The notes beneath the pieces were generated by a model. It saw only the letters and a list, made by a program, of their open reading frames with translations, was not told the origin of the DNA and made no database searches. DNA of 64,000 nucleotides from Desulfobotulus mexicanus (GTDB lineage Bacteria > Desulfobacterota > Desulfobacteria > Desulfobacterales > ASO4-4), in contig NZ_VDMB01000001.1 in the NCBI RefSeq assembly GCF_006175995.1, positions 227,049 through 291,048 on the forward strand. Direction: 5' to 3'. The translations under genes and the position numbers were made by a program. Of this stretch, positions 16,419 to 25,574 are shown in pieces. Each line of letters begins with the position of its first letter. Within the stretch, counting starts at the first letter, position 1.

Positions 16419-18191
16419 ATGATAAAAAAAAGATCGCTTTTATGGCAGCTCTACCCATCTTATTTTCTGATCATTCTTGTGGGACTTGTGGCGGTCAGTC
16501 TTTATGCAGCAGGCACCATGAAACAGTTTTTCATGGAAAATACCCAAAAAGAGCTTGTTTCAAGGACTCTGATCCTTAAGCCAAAGATTATTTCCCTTAT
16601 AAAAGTGGGTGATTTTTTGGAAGTTCAGCGCATATGCAAAGAAACAGGATCAGCCTCAGATACCCGTTTCACCGTGGTTCTTCCTTCGGGAGTTGTGGTG
16701 GGAGACACGGATGAAAATCCCATGGAAATGGAGAATCACAGGGACAGGGTGGAGATTGCCAGAGCTGCTTCAGGTCTTACGGGCGTGGTTTCAAGGTATT
16801 CTGAAACGGTGAGTCAGCCCATGATGTATGTGGCCATTCCCCTGGAGAGTTCAGGGCACCTGCTGGCTGTTTTAAGGGCTGCTGTGCCGCTTACAGCCAT
16901 TGATGAGGCTATTCTTGTCCTGCAGAAACGGATTTTTCTCTGTGGTTTTCTGGTTCTTATCTTTGCAGCCGGATTTTCATGGTTTCTGTCCAGAAAAATT
17001 TCAGCACCTTTGATTATTTTGCGTGAGGGTGCCCATCGTTTTGCTTCCGGGGATCTTTCCCACAGGCTTTTTGTTCCCGATATTCAGGAGATGGCTGCCC
17101 TTTCGGAAGCTATGAACCGGATGGCAGAAGATCTGGATCAGCGTATCCGTATGGTGGTCCGCCAGCGTAACGAGCTGGAAGCCGTCCTTTCCAGTATGGT
17201 GGAAGGGGTGATTGCCCTGGATACTGAAGGATCGCTTTTACGTATGAATCAGGCCGCAGCCCGGATGTTTGATGTGGATGCTGCGCTTTATCAGGGCAGA
17301 AACGTCCATGAAATTGTAAGGAATCTGGAGGCTCTTCGTTTTGTGGATAAAGCCCTTGCTGCAGAGAGTGCCGTTGAAGCGGACATGGATCTTTATCAGT
17401 ACGGTAAAAAGCTTGTCCATGCCCACAGTTCTCCTTTGAAGGATGCGGATGATCAGCGCATGGGAACCCTTTTTGTCATTCAGGATGTTACCCAGCTGCG
17501 GAGGCTGGAGCATATGAGAAAGGATTTTGTGGCCAATGTTTCCCATGAGCTGAAAACACCCCTTACGGCCATCAAGGGTTTTGTGGAAACCTTAAGGGAG
17601 GATGGCGGCACCGATCCCGAAGAAGCAAAGCGCTTCATGCATATTATAGACAGAAATGTGAACCGTCTGATTCTTCTTGTGGATGATCTTCTTAAATTAT
17701 CTGCCATTGAGCAGGAAGCGGAAAATGAGGACCTCCTGCTGGAAGAAAAAAATCTTAAAGAAGTTCTATTGGCAGCTGTTCAGCTCTGTATGCCAAGGAT
17801 GGAGGAAAAGGGTATTGAGGTGGTGGTGGACTGTCCCGAAAGACTTAAGGTAAAAATGGATTCCCATCTTATGGAACATGCATTCGTAAATCTTCTGGAT
17901 AATGCCCTGAAATATTCTTCCGATCATTCAAGGGTGGATATTCATGCCGGACAGGAGGATGATTTTATATCCATTGCCTTTGCAGACAGTGGTCCGGGTA
18001 TTCCGGAAGAGCATCTGCCCCGGCTTTTTGAACGTTTTTACCGTGTTGACAAGGCCAGAACCCGTAAGCTTGGTGGTACCGGTCTGGGGCTTGCCATTGT
18101 AAAGCATGTTATGAATGCCCACGGTGGAAGGGTGGAGGTGCGCAGCCGCCCTGGGGAGGGAAGTGTTTTTACGCTTTTTCTGCCCATGTAG
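16419..18191 (+). CDS. phoR: Phosphate regulon sensor histidine kinase PhoR
   Basis: 590 residues. Two membrane helices (about 10-30 and 165-185) flank an extracytoplasmic domain of about 130 residues, followed by HAMP, PAS, HisKA and HATPase domains. The H box is VSHELKTPLTAIKG, the N box VNLLDNALKYS, and the G boxes DSGPGIP and GGTGLGLAIV. The large periplasmic sensor makes it resemble Gram-positive PhoR/WalK more than E. coli PhoR. It starts three bases after the phoB stop. Assignment as PhoR rests mainly on operon position. Confidence 0.9.
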   Translation: MIKKRSLLWQLYPSYFLIILVGLVAVSLYAAGTMKQFFMENTQKELVSRTLILKPKIISLIKVGDFLEVQRICKETGSASDTRFTVVLPSGVVVGDTDENPMEMENHRDRVEIARAASGLTGVVSRYSETVSQPMMYVAIPLESSGHLLAVLRAAVPLTAIDEAILVLQKRIFLCGFLVLIFAAGFSWFLSRKISAPLIILREGAHRFASGDLSHRLFVPDIQEMAALSEAMNRMAEDLDQRIRMVVRQRNELEAVLSSMVEGVIALDTEGSLLRMNQAAARMFDVDAALYQGRNVHEIVRNLEALRFVDKALAAESAVEADMDLYQYGKKLVHAHSSPLKDADDQRMGTLFVIQDVTQLRRLEHMRKDFVANVSHELKTPLTAIKGFVETLREDGGTDPEEAKRFMHIIDRNVNRLILLVDDLLKLSAIEQEAENEDLLLEEKNLKEVLLAAVQLCMPRMEEKGIEVVVDCPERLKVKMDSHLMEHAFVNLLDNALKYSSDHSRVDIHAGQEDDFISIAFADSGPGIPEEHLPRLFERFYRVDKARTRKLGGTGLGLAIVKHVMNAHGGRVEVRSRPGEGSVFTLFLPM

Positions 18192-18298
18192 AAACTTGTA
18201 TTCTCCGCTGATTGGGATATGATAGAGTATGTATTCATGCCCTGGGGAGGGCGGAGAAGACAGACAGTTTCTGACTCAAACAGGCGGGGCCGTGTCCC

Positions 18299-18907
18299 AT
18301 GGATCTTGAAGAACTGAAGGCAAAATTCCAGAGTAAAGCCGTAGCGGATTTAAAAGATATCAATCTGGTTTTGAGGGCTGCACCTTTTCTGGTGCGTGAG
18401 GTGATACGTTTGGAAGAGGCCCTTGCGGAATCAGACAGGAGGGTTCAGCATCTGGCGGGTATGCTGAGGCGGAGCCCGCCTAGCCACAGAACCGGCAAGA
18501 AAGATCTGGCTGCATGGAAAATATGGTTGGATGAGAGAAAAAACAGATTGTATATTCAGATTTTCGGTAAGGTGGAAAAAAACTCCGGCAAGCTCATTTC
18601 CAATGCCATTTTATCGGTTATGGAGAATCTTCGTCCGGGTTTTACAGTAGTTGTGGATCTTCGGAAAATGATTTCTGATCTGGACTCAAGGGCCCGTTTT
18701 TATTTCCGTAAGACAGCCTATGCCTTTATCCAGATGCAGGCGGATCCCATTGTACGGGTGATGGAAGATGGCCAGTCCATGAGATTTCTTTTTGAGGATA
18801 TGGCAAAATGTCCCGGTGTTGGGGCGGCAGGAGATGTGCACAGGGTAAAAACCCTTGAGGAGGCGGACAGGCTGCTGGATAATCTGGGCCGTCATCTGCG
18901 CTCTTAG
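18299..18907 (+). CDS. Unrecognised protein, possibly STAS/SpoIIAA-like
   Basis: 202 residues, no signal peptide or membrane helix. The first ~70 residues are helical and charged. A linker with SPPSHRTGK follows, then an alpha/beta stretch (RLYIQIFGKV, then FTVVVDLRKM, then DPIVRVMED). That alternation of strands and helices resembles STAS or SpoIIAA-like anti-sigma-antagonist folds, but I cannot match a family. No catalytic motif is seen. It lies 107 bases after phoR and 43 bases before bioB, so it could be the last gene of the pho unit or a separate one. The ribosome site is weak. Confidence 0.6.
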   Translation: MDLEELKAKFQSKAVADLKDINLVLRAAPFLVREVIRLEEALAESDRRVQHLAGMLRRSPPSHRTGKKDLAAWKIWLDERKNRLYIQIFGKVEKNSGKLISNAILSVMENLRPGFTVVVDLRKMISDLDSRARFYFRKTAYAFIQMQADPIVRVMEDGQSMRFLFEDMAKCPGVGAAGDVHRVKTLEEADRLLDNLGRHLRS

Positions 18908-18950
18908 TGGAGATTTTAGAAGTAAGGGCAGTATTTAATTATGCAGGAGT

Positions 18951-19931
18951 ATGGTTTTGGATCCTCTGAAGGAAGCGGAAAGGGTTCTTTCCGGTAAAAG
19001 TATAACTAAGGATTTTTTTTTGTGGGTGCTTGGTGCGGACATTGCTGATATGGCAGAAATTCTTGCGGGTACGGATCGTATCCGCAGATTTTTTTTTAAA
19101 AGGGGAGTGCGGCTTTGTGCCATTTGCAACGGTAAATCCGGCAGATGTTCCGAAGATTGTTCCTTCTGCTCCCAGTCGGTTCATGCCCGCAGTGATATAG
19201 AGATATATCCCCTCCGGACAGAAGAAAAACTGCGGGAAGAGGCTGCCATGGCCTCGCTTTTTCCGCTGGACCGCTACAGCATTGTGACCAGCGGCAGGGG
19301 AATGGAAGGATCTGAGCTGGACACCATTATCCGGGCCTATGAATCCTTTCCCCGAGAAAGTATATCCTATTGTGCTTCCCTGGGTATTCTGCCGGAAGCT
19401 GCACTGAAGCGTCTTAAAAACGCAGGTGTGACCCGTTATCACCACAATCTTGAAACCGCTGCTTCCCTTTTTCCGTCCATATGCAGCACCCACAGCTATG
19501 AAGATCGTATGGAAACCCTGGCAGCGGCAAAAAGGGCAGGCCTTGAAATCTGCTGCGGTGGTATTTTCGGTCTGGGGGAAAGGGATGAACAGATCTTAGA
19601 GTTTGCAGAAACCCTGAAAAACCTTGGGGTTGATGCCATCCCCATGAATTTTCTGGTGCCCATTGCGGGAACGGGAACAGAGAGTTATCCTTTACTCAGC
19701 CCCCTGCGCTGCCTGAAGATACTGGCCGCTTTCCGTTTTTTTATGCCGGAGACACCATTGATTGTCTGCGGGGGCAGGCAGCAGAGCTTTGCTTCCCTGG
19801 AAGCCCTTATTTTTTCTGCCGGAGCTACGGGTCTTATGACGGGAAATTACCTCACCACACCTGGAAAGGCTGTGGAAAGGGATCTGGCCATGCTGGGGGA
19901 TGGGGGCTGGGAGCTTGTGCAGGGCCTGTAA
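18951..19931 (+). CDS. bioB: Biotin synthase
   Basis: 326 residues, a radical-SAM enzyme inserting sulfur into dethiobiotin. The 4Fe-4S cysteines are in CSEDCSFCSQS, preceded by CAICNGKSGR. Further conserved pieces are YHHNLET, and CCGGIFGLGE near the middle. Length fits BioB. The ATG at 18951 lies only about 2 bases after CAGGAG. A TTG at 18957 has better spacing and may be the true start. No other biotin genes are nearby. Confidence 0.94.
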   Translation: MVLDPLKEAERVLSGKSITKDFFLWVLGADIADMAEILAGTDRIRRFFFKRGVRLCAICNGKSGRCSEDCSFCSQSVHARSDIEIYPLRTEEKLREEAAMASLFPLDRYSIVTSGRGMEGSELDTIIRAYESFPRESISYCASLGILPEAALKRLKNAGVTRYHHNLETAASLFPSICSTHSYEDRMETLAAAKRAGLEICCGGIFGLGERDEQILEFAETLKNLGVDAIPMNFLVPIAGTGTESYPLLSPLRCLKILAAFRFFMPETPLIVCGGRQQSFASLEALIFSAGATGLMTGNYLTTPGKAVERDLAMLGDGGWELVQGL

Positions 19932-19994
19932 AAACTGGTATGTTTTGGCTGACTTGTCCGAGAACCAGATACAGACATTCAAAGGAGGTGGAAA

Positions 19995-20204
19995 ATGAGC
20001 ATTGAACGTGTGGTCATGGCCTTTGCCGGAACAATGATTCTGCTTTCCCTGATTCTTTCATGGCTGCATTCCGGATGGTGGCTGCTTTTTACCGTTTTTG
20101 TGGGAGCCAATCTGCTGCAGGCGGCCTTTACGGGTTTCTGTCCCCTTGCCATTGTTCTGGGTAAACTGGGCATGAAGCCGGGAACGGCCTTTGAAAAAAG
20201 GTAA
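19995..20204 (+). CDS. Small inner-membrane protein, DUF2892/YgaP-like
   Basis: 69 residues with two hydrophobic helices. The GFCPLAIVLGKLGM segment near the C-terminus is typical of DUF2892 membrane domains, also found at the end of rhodanese YgaP. Function unknown; proposed roles are in sulfur or metal handling. AAAGGAGG lies 7 bases before the ATG. The stop codon TAA (20202-20204) shares its last two bases with the left end of a repeat element, so the element abuts and may have clipped the gene. Confidence 0.8.
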   Translation: MSIERVVMAFAGTMILLSLILSWLHSGWWLLFTVFVGANLLQAAFTGFCPLAIVLGKLGMKPGTAFEKR

Positions 20205-20547
20205 CTGTTCAGCACAATTTTCCAAGTATCACAGCTGCCAGATAGATGCACAGGCACCCAAGCTTATTTGCCCGTGACGCAATCTTATTCGGGAACTTCT
20301 TGCCCTGTGCGGAAGCGGCAAAAACTCGCCGCCACAGGCAGGATGGTTTTTTTTATTACCATAGCAGGCTTATGCACGCTGCCTTTGTGGCGGCTCAGAC
20401 AGTTTGCCGCTTCTTTCGCACAGGTCTGCAAAGTTCTGATCCGAAACGATTGCAACGTCACTTGCAAATAGCCAGGGTGCCTTGCAACAGTACGAAGCTG
20501 CTGCAATTACAGCCTTGGAATTTTATAATAAATGGTGCTGAACAGTT
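20203..20547 (+). repeat. Palindromic MITE-like element, copy 2 (345 bp), best terminal repeats
   Basis: This copy has perfect 13-bp terminal inverted repeats: AACTGTTCAGCAC at 20203-20215 and GTGCTGAACAGTT at 20535-20547. The inner imperfect palindrome spans 20252-20482, closing with AGGCACCC (20252-20259) paired to GGGTGCCT (20475-20482). It fills the space between two convergent genes. No target-site duplication is evident. Frames inside it are not called as genes. Confidence 0.88.
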
Positions 20548-20561
20548 TTTTCCATGAAAGC

Positions 20562-22082
20562 TTAATCTGCTGTGCCACAAATAGCCTGTACAAGGCCGGG
20601 TATGGTGTACTCAAGGGCTTCCGTATCCACATGGAAACCAAGCTCCCTTGCCGTATCCGAAGTGATGGGACCGATGGACGCTACCTTGAGTTTCTGTATA
20701 AGGTTTCCAAAGTGTTCATCTGGTATCAGGCTTCTGAAATTTTTTACTGTTGACGAGCTGGTAAAGGTGACCATATCCGCTCCTTCTTTTTCAAGGAGAG
20801 CGATGAGTTCTTCCGCCTGATCCTTAACAGGAAGGGTTACATAGGCTGTGACCTCATCCATATGAGCACCCATTTCCCTCAGGCTGTCCGGCAGTACACT
20901 CCGGGCTTCGGCCGCTCTGGGCAGCAGAACCCTGACTCCGGACATTTTTTCCTTTCTGAAGGCATCCACCACGGATTCAGCGCGATAGTTTTCCGGAAGA
21001 ATGTCACACCTGATGCCATAATCCAGAAGTCTTTCCGCAGTTACAGGTCCGATGCAGGCGGTTTTTACCCGGTGCAGAGCCCGCACGTCCAAGCCTCTGT
21101 CAAAGAGTCTTTTGAAAAAATATTTTACTCCGTTTACGCTGGTAAAAACCAGCCAGTCATACTCTCCCAGCCTGTCAATGGCAGCATCCATGTCCGACAT
21201 ATCCTCAGGCGGCACCACCCGTATGGTGGGCATCTCAATGCAATGTGCCCCCAGCTGTGTGAGTTGAGCAATAAGATCGCTGGCCTGCTCTCTGGCACGG
21301 GTCACCAGAATACGTCTGCCAAGAAGGGGGCGTTCCTTTTCAAACCATGCAAGGGTGCTGCGCAGTTCCACCACTTCACCCACCACGATGATGGCCGGTG
21401 CCTTCAGGCCCACCCTGCGGACTTCCTCTTCAATGGTGGCAAGGGTGCCGGTTACGGTCTGCTGCTGGCTGGTGCTTCCCCAGCGGATGAGGGCCACGGG
21501 GGTTTCCGGGTTTCTGCCGTATTTCAGAAGCTGTTTTGTGATGAGGGGGAGGTTTTTCACACCCATATAGAAGACCAGGGTGCCGATGCCCCGGCTCAGT
21601 GCCTCCCAGTCAATGCGGGAGTCTTCCTTGGTGGGGTCTTCATGGCCCGTGACAAAGGCGAGGGTTGCTGTCATTTTTCTGTGGGTCAGGGGGATACCCG
21701 CATAGGCTGAGGCTGCAATGCCCGCTGTGACTCCGGGTACTATTTCAAAGGGAATACCTTCTGCTTTGAGAACTTCTGCTTCTTCTCCCCCCCTTCCGAA
21801 GATAAAGGGATCGCCCCCCTTGAGCCGGACCACGGTACGGCCCGTGCGGGCTTTGTCCACAATGAGCTGGTTTATACCTTCCTGGGAAAGGGTGTGGTCA
21901 CCGCCTTTTTTGCCCACATAAATGCATTCCGCATCCGGAGCAGCCAGGGCCAGAAGGGCCGGAGCGGCCAGATAATCATAGATGATCACTCCGGCACGGG
22001 CCATGCAGTCCCTGCCTTTGAGGGTAAAAAGGCCGGGATCTCCGGGACCTGCGCCAACTAGATAAACTTTTCCGGGTTCCAT
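20562..22082 (-). CDS. Fused uroporphyrinogen-III C-methyltransferase / uroporphyrinogen-III synthase
   Basis: 506 residues. The N-terminal half (about 1-245) is a SUMT/CobA methyltransferase with the SAM motif VGAGPGDPGLFTLKG and GGDPFIFGRGGEE. The C-terminal half (about 255-506) is HemD, with the ILVTRAREQA start and a late TSSSTVKNF. Together they close hydroxymethylbilane to uroporphyrinogen III and methylate it to precorrin-2, feeding siroheme, heme and cobalamin. CobA-HemD fusions are well known in anaerobes. AAGGA precedes the ATG. A repeat element lies directly upstream. Confidence 0.94.
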   Translation of the reverse strand: MEPGKVYLVGAGPGDPGLFTLKGRDCMARAGVIIYDYLAAPALLALAAPDAECIYVGKKGGDHTLSQEGINQLIVDKARTGRTVVRLKGGDPFIFGRGGEEAEVLKAEGIPFEIVPGVTAGIAASAYAGIPLTHRKMTATLAFVTGHEDPTKEDSRIDWEALSRGIGTLVFYMGVKNLPLITKQLLKYGRNPETPVALIRWGSTSQQQTVTGTLATIEEEVRRVGLKAPAIIVVGEVVELRSTLAWFEKERPLLGRRILVTRAREQASDLIAQLTQLGAHCIEMPTIRVVPPEDMSDMDAAIDRLGEYDWLVFTSVNGVKYFFKRLFDRGLDVRALHRVKTACIGPVTAERLLDYGIRCDILPENYRAESVVDAFRKEKMSGVRVLLPRAAEARSVLPDSLREMGAHMDEVTAYVTLPVKDQAEELIALLEKEGADMVTFTSSSTVKNFRSLIPDEHFGNLIQKLKVASIGPITSDTARELGFHVDTEALEYTIPGLVQAICGTAD

Positions 22083-22131
22083 GGGTATTCCTTGTATGAT
22101 ATCTGGGTACTCAATTTTGATTTTTGATTGT

Positions 22132-22480
22132 AATTATTCAGCAAATTTTATCATGAAAAATTATTTTTTTAATTTCAGAATCTTGGTTCCAATCAAAGAC
22201 AATCGGGCTGTTTGTGAGTGACATTGCAATCGTTTCGGATCAGAGCTTTGAAGGCCTGTGCGAAAGAAGCGGCAAACTGTTTGAGCCGCCACAAAGGCAG
22301 CGTGCTTAAGCCTGCCATGGTAATCAAAAAGCTTATCCTGCCAGTGGCGGGGAGTTTTTGCCGCTTCCGCACAGGGCAAGAAGCTCCCGAATAAGATTGC
22401 GTCATGAACAAATGGCTCGGTTGTCTATGCACCTGATTGAAAGTTATCGATTTGTCAAAGGAAAATTGTGCTGAACAATT
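22132..22480 (-). repeat. Palindromic MITE-like element, copy 3 (349 bp), inverted
   Basis: Read on the minus strand, this copy begins AATTGTTCAGCAC (complement of 22468-22480), and its far end on the plus strand reads AATTATTCAGCA (22132-22143). The arms close with AGACAA (22197-22202) against TTGTCT (22421-22426). It matches copy 1 more closely than copies 2 and 4. It lies between the 5' end of cobA-hemD and the 3' end of the fmdB-type gene, so it may carry or disturb the cobA-hemD promoter. Confidence 0.86.
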
Positions 22481-22511
22481 ACTTTTGATTTACATTGCGA
22501 CAGCCTGCGTC

Positions 22512-22754
22512 TCAAACCCCGCATCCGGCACAGCTTGAGGCAGAGCATCCACCACAGCCGGAAGCACCTGCGCTGCTTGTGACAGTAGTTTCTCCACCGG
22601 CACCTGTACCTTTGCTTATAAAACCGCAGGCGGACATGAGCCGCTGTACCTTTTCCCCGTTACAGAAGGGACAGCCTGGAACCTCATCCCGTTTCAGGAC
22701 TAAAGATTCAAAGTTTTTTTCACAGGATTTGCAGTGATATTCATAGATGGGCAT
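22512..22754 (-). CDS. FmdB-type zinc-ribbon protein
   Basis: 80 residues. The N-terminus MPIYEYHCKSCEKNFE with a second CPFC pair forms the CxxC...CxxC zinc ribbon of the FmdB family. The C-terminus is rich in Gly, Ser and Cys (GCGGCSASSCAGC), also usual in the family. Function is not established; members are thought to act as small regulatory or metal-binding proteins. GGAGG lies just upstream. It follows the TPR gene after 105 bases. Confidence 0.88.
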   Translation of the reverse strand: MPIYEYHCKSCEKNFESLVLKRDEVPGCPFCNGEKVQRLMSACGFISKGTGAGGETTVTSSAGASGCGGCSASSCAGCGV

Positions 22755-22812
22755 AGGGCCTCCATATTATATAAAAGAATAAAAGTAAATTTCAACGCAC
22801 TCTCAGTTTGAT

Positions 22813-22847
22813 AGAAGCAATCTTCGTCAAGCAGATGAATTGCTTCT
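22813..22847. other. Hairpin between TPR gene and fmdB-type gene
   Basis: AGAAGCAAT (22813-22821) and ATTGCTTCT (22839-22847) form a perfect 9-bp stem with a 17-base loop. No T-run follows on either strand, so it is not a clear terminator. It could be an mRNA processing or stability signal in the leftward unit. Confidence 0.5.
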
Positions 22848-22859
22848 CTGCCTTATGAT

Positions 22860-24107
22860 TCATTCGCAGTCCAGCCCCTCCTCTTCTTCCCGGCTCAGTT
22901 TCTGTCCGTTTTTTCTTGCCTTTAAGAAAAGACTGCGGGCTTCTTCATTTTTGTTCTGACGCATCCGTATTCTGCCAAGGCGCAGGGCAAAAAGACCGTT
23001 ATCCGGCTCTATGGCAAGGGCTTCCTCGCAGAAGGTGGCGGCTATATCAGGGTTTTCCCCTTTAAGATCAAAGCAGGCACCGAGGCCGGAAAGCACTTCC
23101 GCGTCCCTTGGCATGCGGCGCAGGGCCTGGCGGAAGAGATTAAAGGCTTTCCCGATGTCTTTGGTTCTGAAACAGGCTTCCGCCAGAAATTTCAGTACAG
23201 GCCCGTTTTCCGGCTTGATGGTTCTGGCTTTTTCCAGAAAGGGCAGGGCAGCCTCCGGGTTTTCAAGGGCCACGAGGCTTTTGCCTAAGTGAAAGGCACT
23301 TTCAAAGCTTTCCGGAGAAAGGTTAAGGGCCTTTTCAAAACACTCCTTTGCCTTTTGTCTTTCCCCCTGCATTTCATGGATAAGTCCCTGATTGTAAACG
23401 GCCATGGCTTCCTTCGGATCGGCAGCATGGCTGCGGCGGAAAGCGTCCAGGGCCTTTTCATAATCCTGAATAACACCGAAGCAGACTCCAAGACTGTTGA
23501 GTACATTGGCATTTTCAGGGTCAAGACGCAGGGCAGCCCCGTATTCTTCCACGGCTTCATCCATGCGGCCTTCCTGATAAGCCTCATCCCCGGAAATGTT
23601 CAGGGTGACGGCATCAAAGTTTGCAAGGGAATCCGGCCCCAGAAGAAGGCTGTGGGTCAGGGTTTTTCTGCTGTATTCCAGAGCCTTTGCTGCGGCAAAG
23701 CCATCAAGGGGATAGGTAAAAATCCCCGCATTCATTGCCTTTGCAGGATTTTGTTTCAGTTTCTTAAAAATCTTTTCAGCCTCTTCGGGTCCTTTGTCCT
23801 GGAAAAGAAGGAAAAAGAGCTTGTTGTCCTGGGCTATATGCAGTTGCTGTTCTTTTCCAAGATCGGCAAGGGCCTTTTCCATCTCCCCGGATAAGTCTTC
23901 CACCTGCAGGCTCAGGATTGTGAAGGGCGTACAGGGCTCTTCAATGAAAAGGGCGTGCAGGGATTCCGGAGAAGGAAAGCTTGGGCCATCTGGAAGCAAC
24001 ACTGGTGTTTCCTGGGATCTGGAGCAGGGTGAGGACGGATCAAGACTTCCATTACTCCGGAGAAAAGGATCCGGACATTCCCCTTGCAGGGCAGAACTGG
24101 CCTTCAT
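22860..24107 (-). CDS. TPR-repeat protein
   Basis: 415 residues. From about residue 165 onward there are at least six tetratricopeptide repeats (AVEEYGAALRLDPENANVLNSL and similar units with A8, A20 and P32 positions). The first ~160 residues form a separate region, perhaps with a GGDEF-degenerate or sensor-like fold, but no motif is clear. There is no signal peptide, so it is likely a cytoplasmic scaffold. Its start overlaps the selA stop by four bases (ATGA), so the two are translated together. Function unknown. Confidence 0.75.
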   Translation of the reverse strand: MKASSALQGECPDPFLRSNGSLDPSSPCSRSQETPVLLPDGPSFPSPESLHALFIEEPCTPFTILSLQVEDLSGEMEKALADLGKEQQLHIAQDNKLFFLLFQDKGPEEAEKIFKKLKQNPAKAMNAGIFTYPLDGFAAAKALEYSRKTLTHSLLLGPDSLANFDAVTLNISGDEAYQEGRMDEAVEEYGAALRLDPENANVLNSLGVCFGVIQDYEKALDAFRRSHAADPKEAMAVYNQGLIHEMQGERQKAKECFEKALNLSPESFESAFHLGKSLVALENPEAALPFLEKARTIKPENGPVLKFLAEACFRTKDIGKAFNLFRQALRRMPRDAEVLSGLGACFDLKGENPDIAATFCEEALAIEPDNGLFALRLGRIRMRQNKNEEARSLFLKARKNGQKLSREEEEGLDCE

Positions 24108-25543
24108 GGCTTCTCCTTTTCAGGACTGGGAGGATTGGGAGATTGGGAAAAAAGGGAGGAAAATGCCGTAGCAATGATGTCTTCCTCTCCCTGCTGCAGG
24201 GTACGCACATCCATGAGAAAGGCATCGTTTTCCACCCGGCCGATAATGGGGGGCTGGTGTTTTCTGAGCTGGCGTTCCATGGATGCTGCGGAGACAGCCC
24301 TGCTTTTTATGCTTATGCAGCGGCTGGGTAGGTCCTGGGTGGGCAGGGAGCCGCCTCCTGCCCTGGCTATGCTGGGCTGGATTTCAATATCAAAGCCTTG
24401 CAGTACAAGGGCCATGAGTTTTTTATGGAGTGTATTGGCTCTTTCTGTACAGAGGCTTTCATCCATGGTGAGCATGCGCAGGGTGGGAATTCTGGCCATG
24501 GCTTTTTCAGGGTCCCGGTAAAGGCGCAGGGTGCCTTCCAGGGCAGCAAGGGTGAGCTTGTCGATGCGCAGGGCACGGGTCAGGGGATTGCTGCGGATTT
24601 TTTCTATCCATTCTTTTTTGCCCACAATGATACCGGCCTGGGGGCCACCGAGCAGCTTGTCCCCGCTGAAGGTGACGATGTCGGCACCGGCCCTTAGGGA
24701 TTCCTGTACTGTGGGTTCTTTTGAAAGGCCGAAGGGAGAAAAGTCCATGAATGTGCCGGAGCCAAGATCATCCATGACAGGAATGCCGTGTTTTCTGCCC
24801 AGAGACGAGAGCTGATCCATGCTTACGGAGGCAGTAAAGCCCATGATTTGAAAATTGCTGGTGTGTACCTTGAGGAGCAGCCCCGTATTTTCTCCGATGG
24901 CCCCTTCGTAGTCTTTCAGGTGGGTGCGGTTGGTGGTGCCCACTTCCTTCAGGATGGCACCGCTTTTGGCCATGACATCGGGAATACGGAAGGAGCCGCC
25001 GATTTCCACCAGCTCTCCTCTGGAAACAATGGCTTCTTTTCCTCTGGTCAGGGTATCCAGACAGAGAAGAACGGCTGCGGCATTGTTGTTGACCACCATG
25101 GCGGCTTCTGCACCGGTGATTTCCGTGAGCAGAGAAGAAACGGCCGTGTAACGCAGTCCCCTTTTACCATTTTCAAGGTTGAACTCCAGATTACTGTAAT
25201 GGCTGGCAACGGCCATGATTCTTTCAAGGGCTTCCTCCGCAAGGAGGGATCTGCCAAGATTGGTGTGTACAACAACGCCTGTGGCATTGATGGTGCGCTG
25301 GAGGTTTGGTGTTACAGCCTTCTCCAGCTTCTTAATGATCAGGGGCATCAGGGCTGAGACGGTCAGTTCTTTTTCTTCATGAAACCGGTTTTCAAGAACG
25401 GCTCTGCGTTTTTCTTCCAGCACTTCCCGGATGATACGGGTTTTCAGGCTATGGGGAAGATCCTGCCATTTTTCCAGGGTTTCCATATTCAGAAGAAGGG
25501 TGTCCACTCCCGGAAGCTGCCTGAGGAGTTGCTGGGTGTCCAT
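24104..25543 (-). CDS. selA: L-seryl-tRNA(Sec) selenium transferase
   Basis: 479 residues from ATG 25543. This PLP enzyme converts Ser-tRNA(Sec) to Sec-tRNA(Sec), so the organism makes selenoproteins. Conserved pieces are INATGVVVHTNLGRS, VVNNNAAAVLL, and the PLP lysine in SGDKLLGGPQAG. The frame continues upstream to 25651, but that would overlap the CheD-HDOD gene and add residues unlike SelA; the conserved start is MDTQQLLRQLPGVD. The ribosome site is weak, and GTG at 25558 is a possible alternative. selB and selC are not in the window. Confidence 0.94.
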   Translation of the reverse strand: MDTQQLLRQLPGVDTLLLNMETLEKWQDLPHSLKTRIIREVLEEKRRAVLENRFHEEKELTVSALMPLIIKKLEKAVTPNLQRTINATGVVVHTNLGRSLLAEEALERIMAVASHYSNLEFNLENGKRGLRYTAVSSLLTEITGAEAAMVVNNNAAAVLLCLDTLTRGKEAIVSRGELVEIGGSFRIPDVMAKSGAILKEVGTTNRTHLKDYEGAIGENTGLLLKVHTSNFQIMGFTASVSMDQLSSLGRKHGIPVMDDLGSGTFMDFSPFGLSKEPTVQESLRAGADIVTFSGDKLLGGPQAGIIVGKKEWIEKIRSNPLTRALRIDKLTLAALEGTLRLYRDPEKAMARIPTLRMLTMDESLCTERANTLHKKLMALVLQGFDIEIQPSIARAGGGSLPTQDLPSRCISIKSRAVSAASMERQLRKHQPPIIGRVENDAFLMDVRTLQQGEEDIIATAFSSLFSQSPNPPSPEKEKP

Positions 25544-25574
25544 GGATTTTTCGTACACTTTCTTTTTCCGATGT

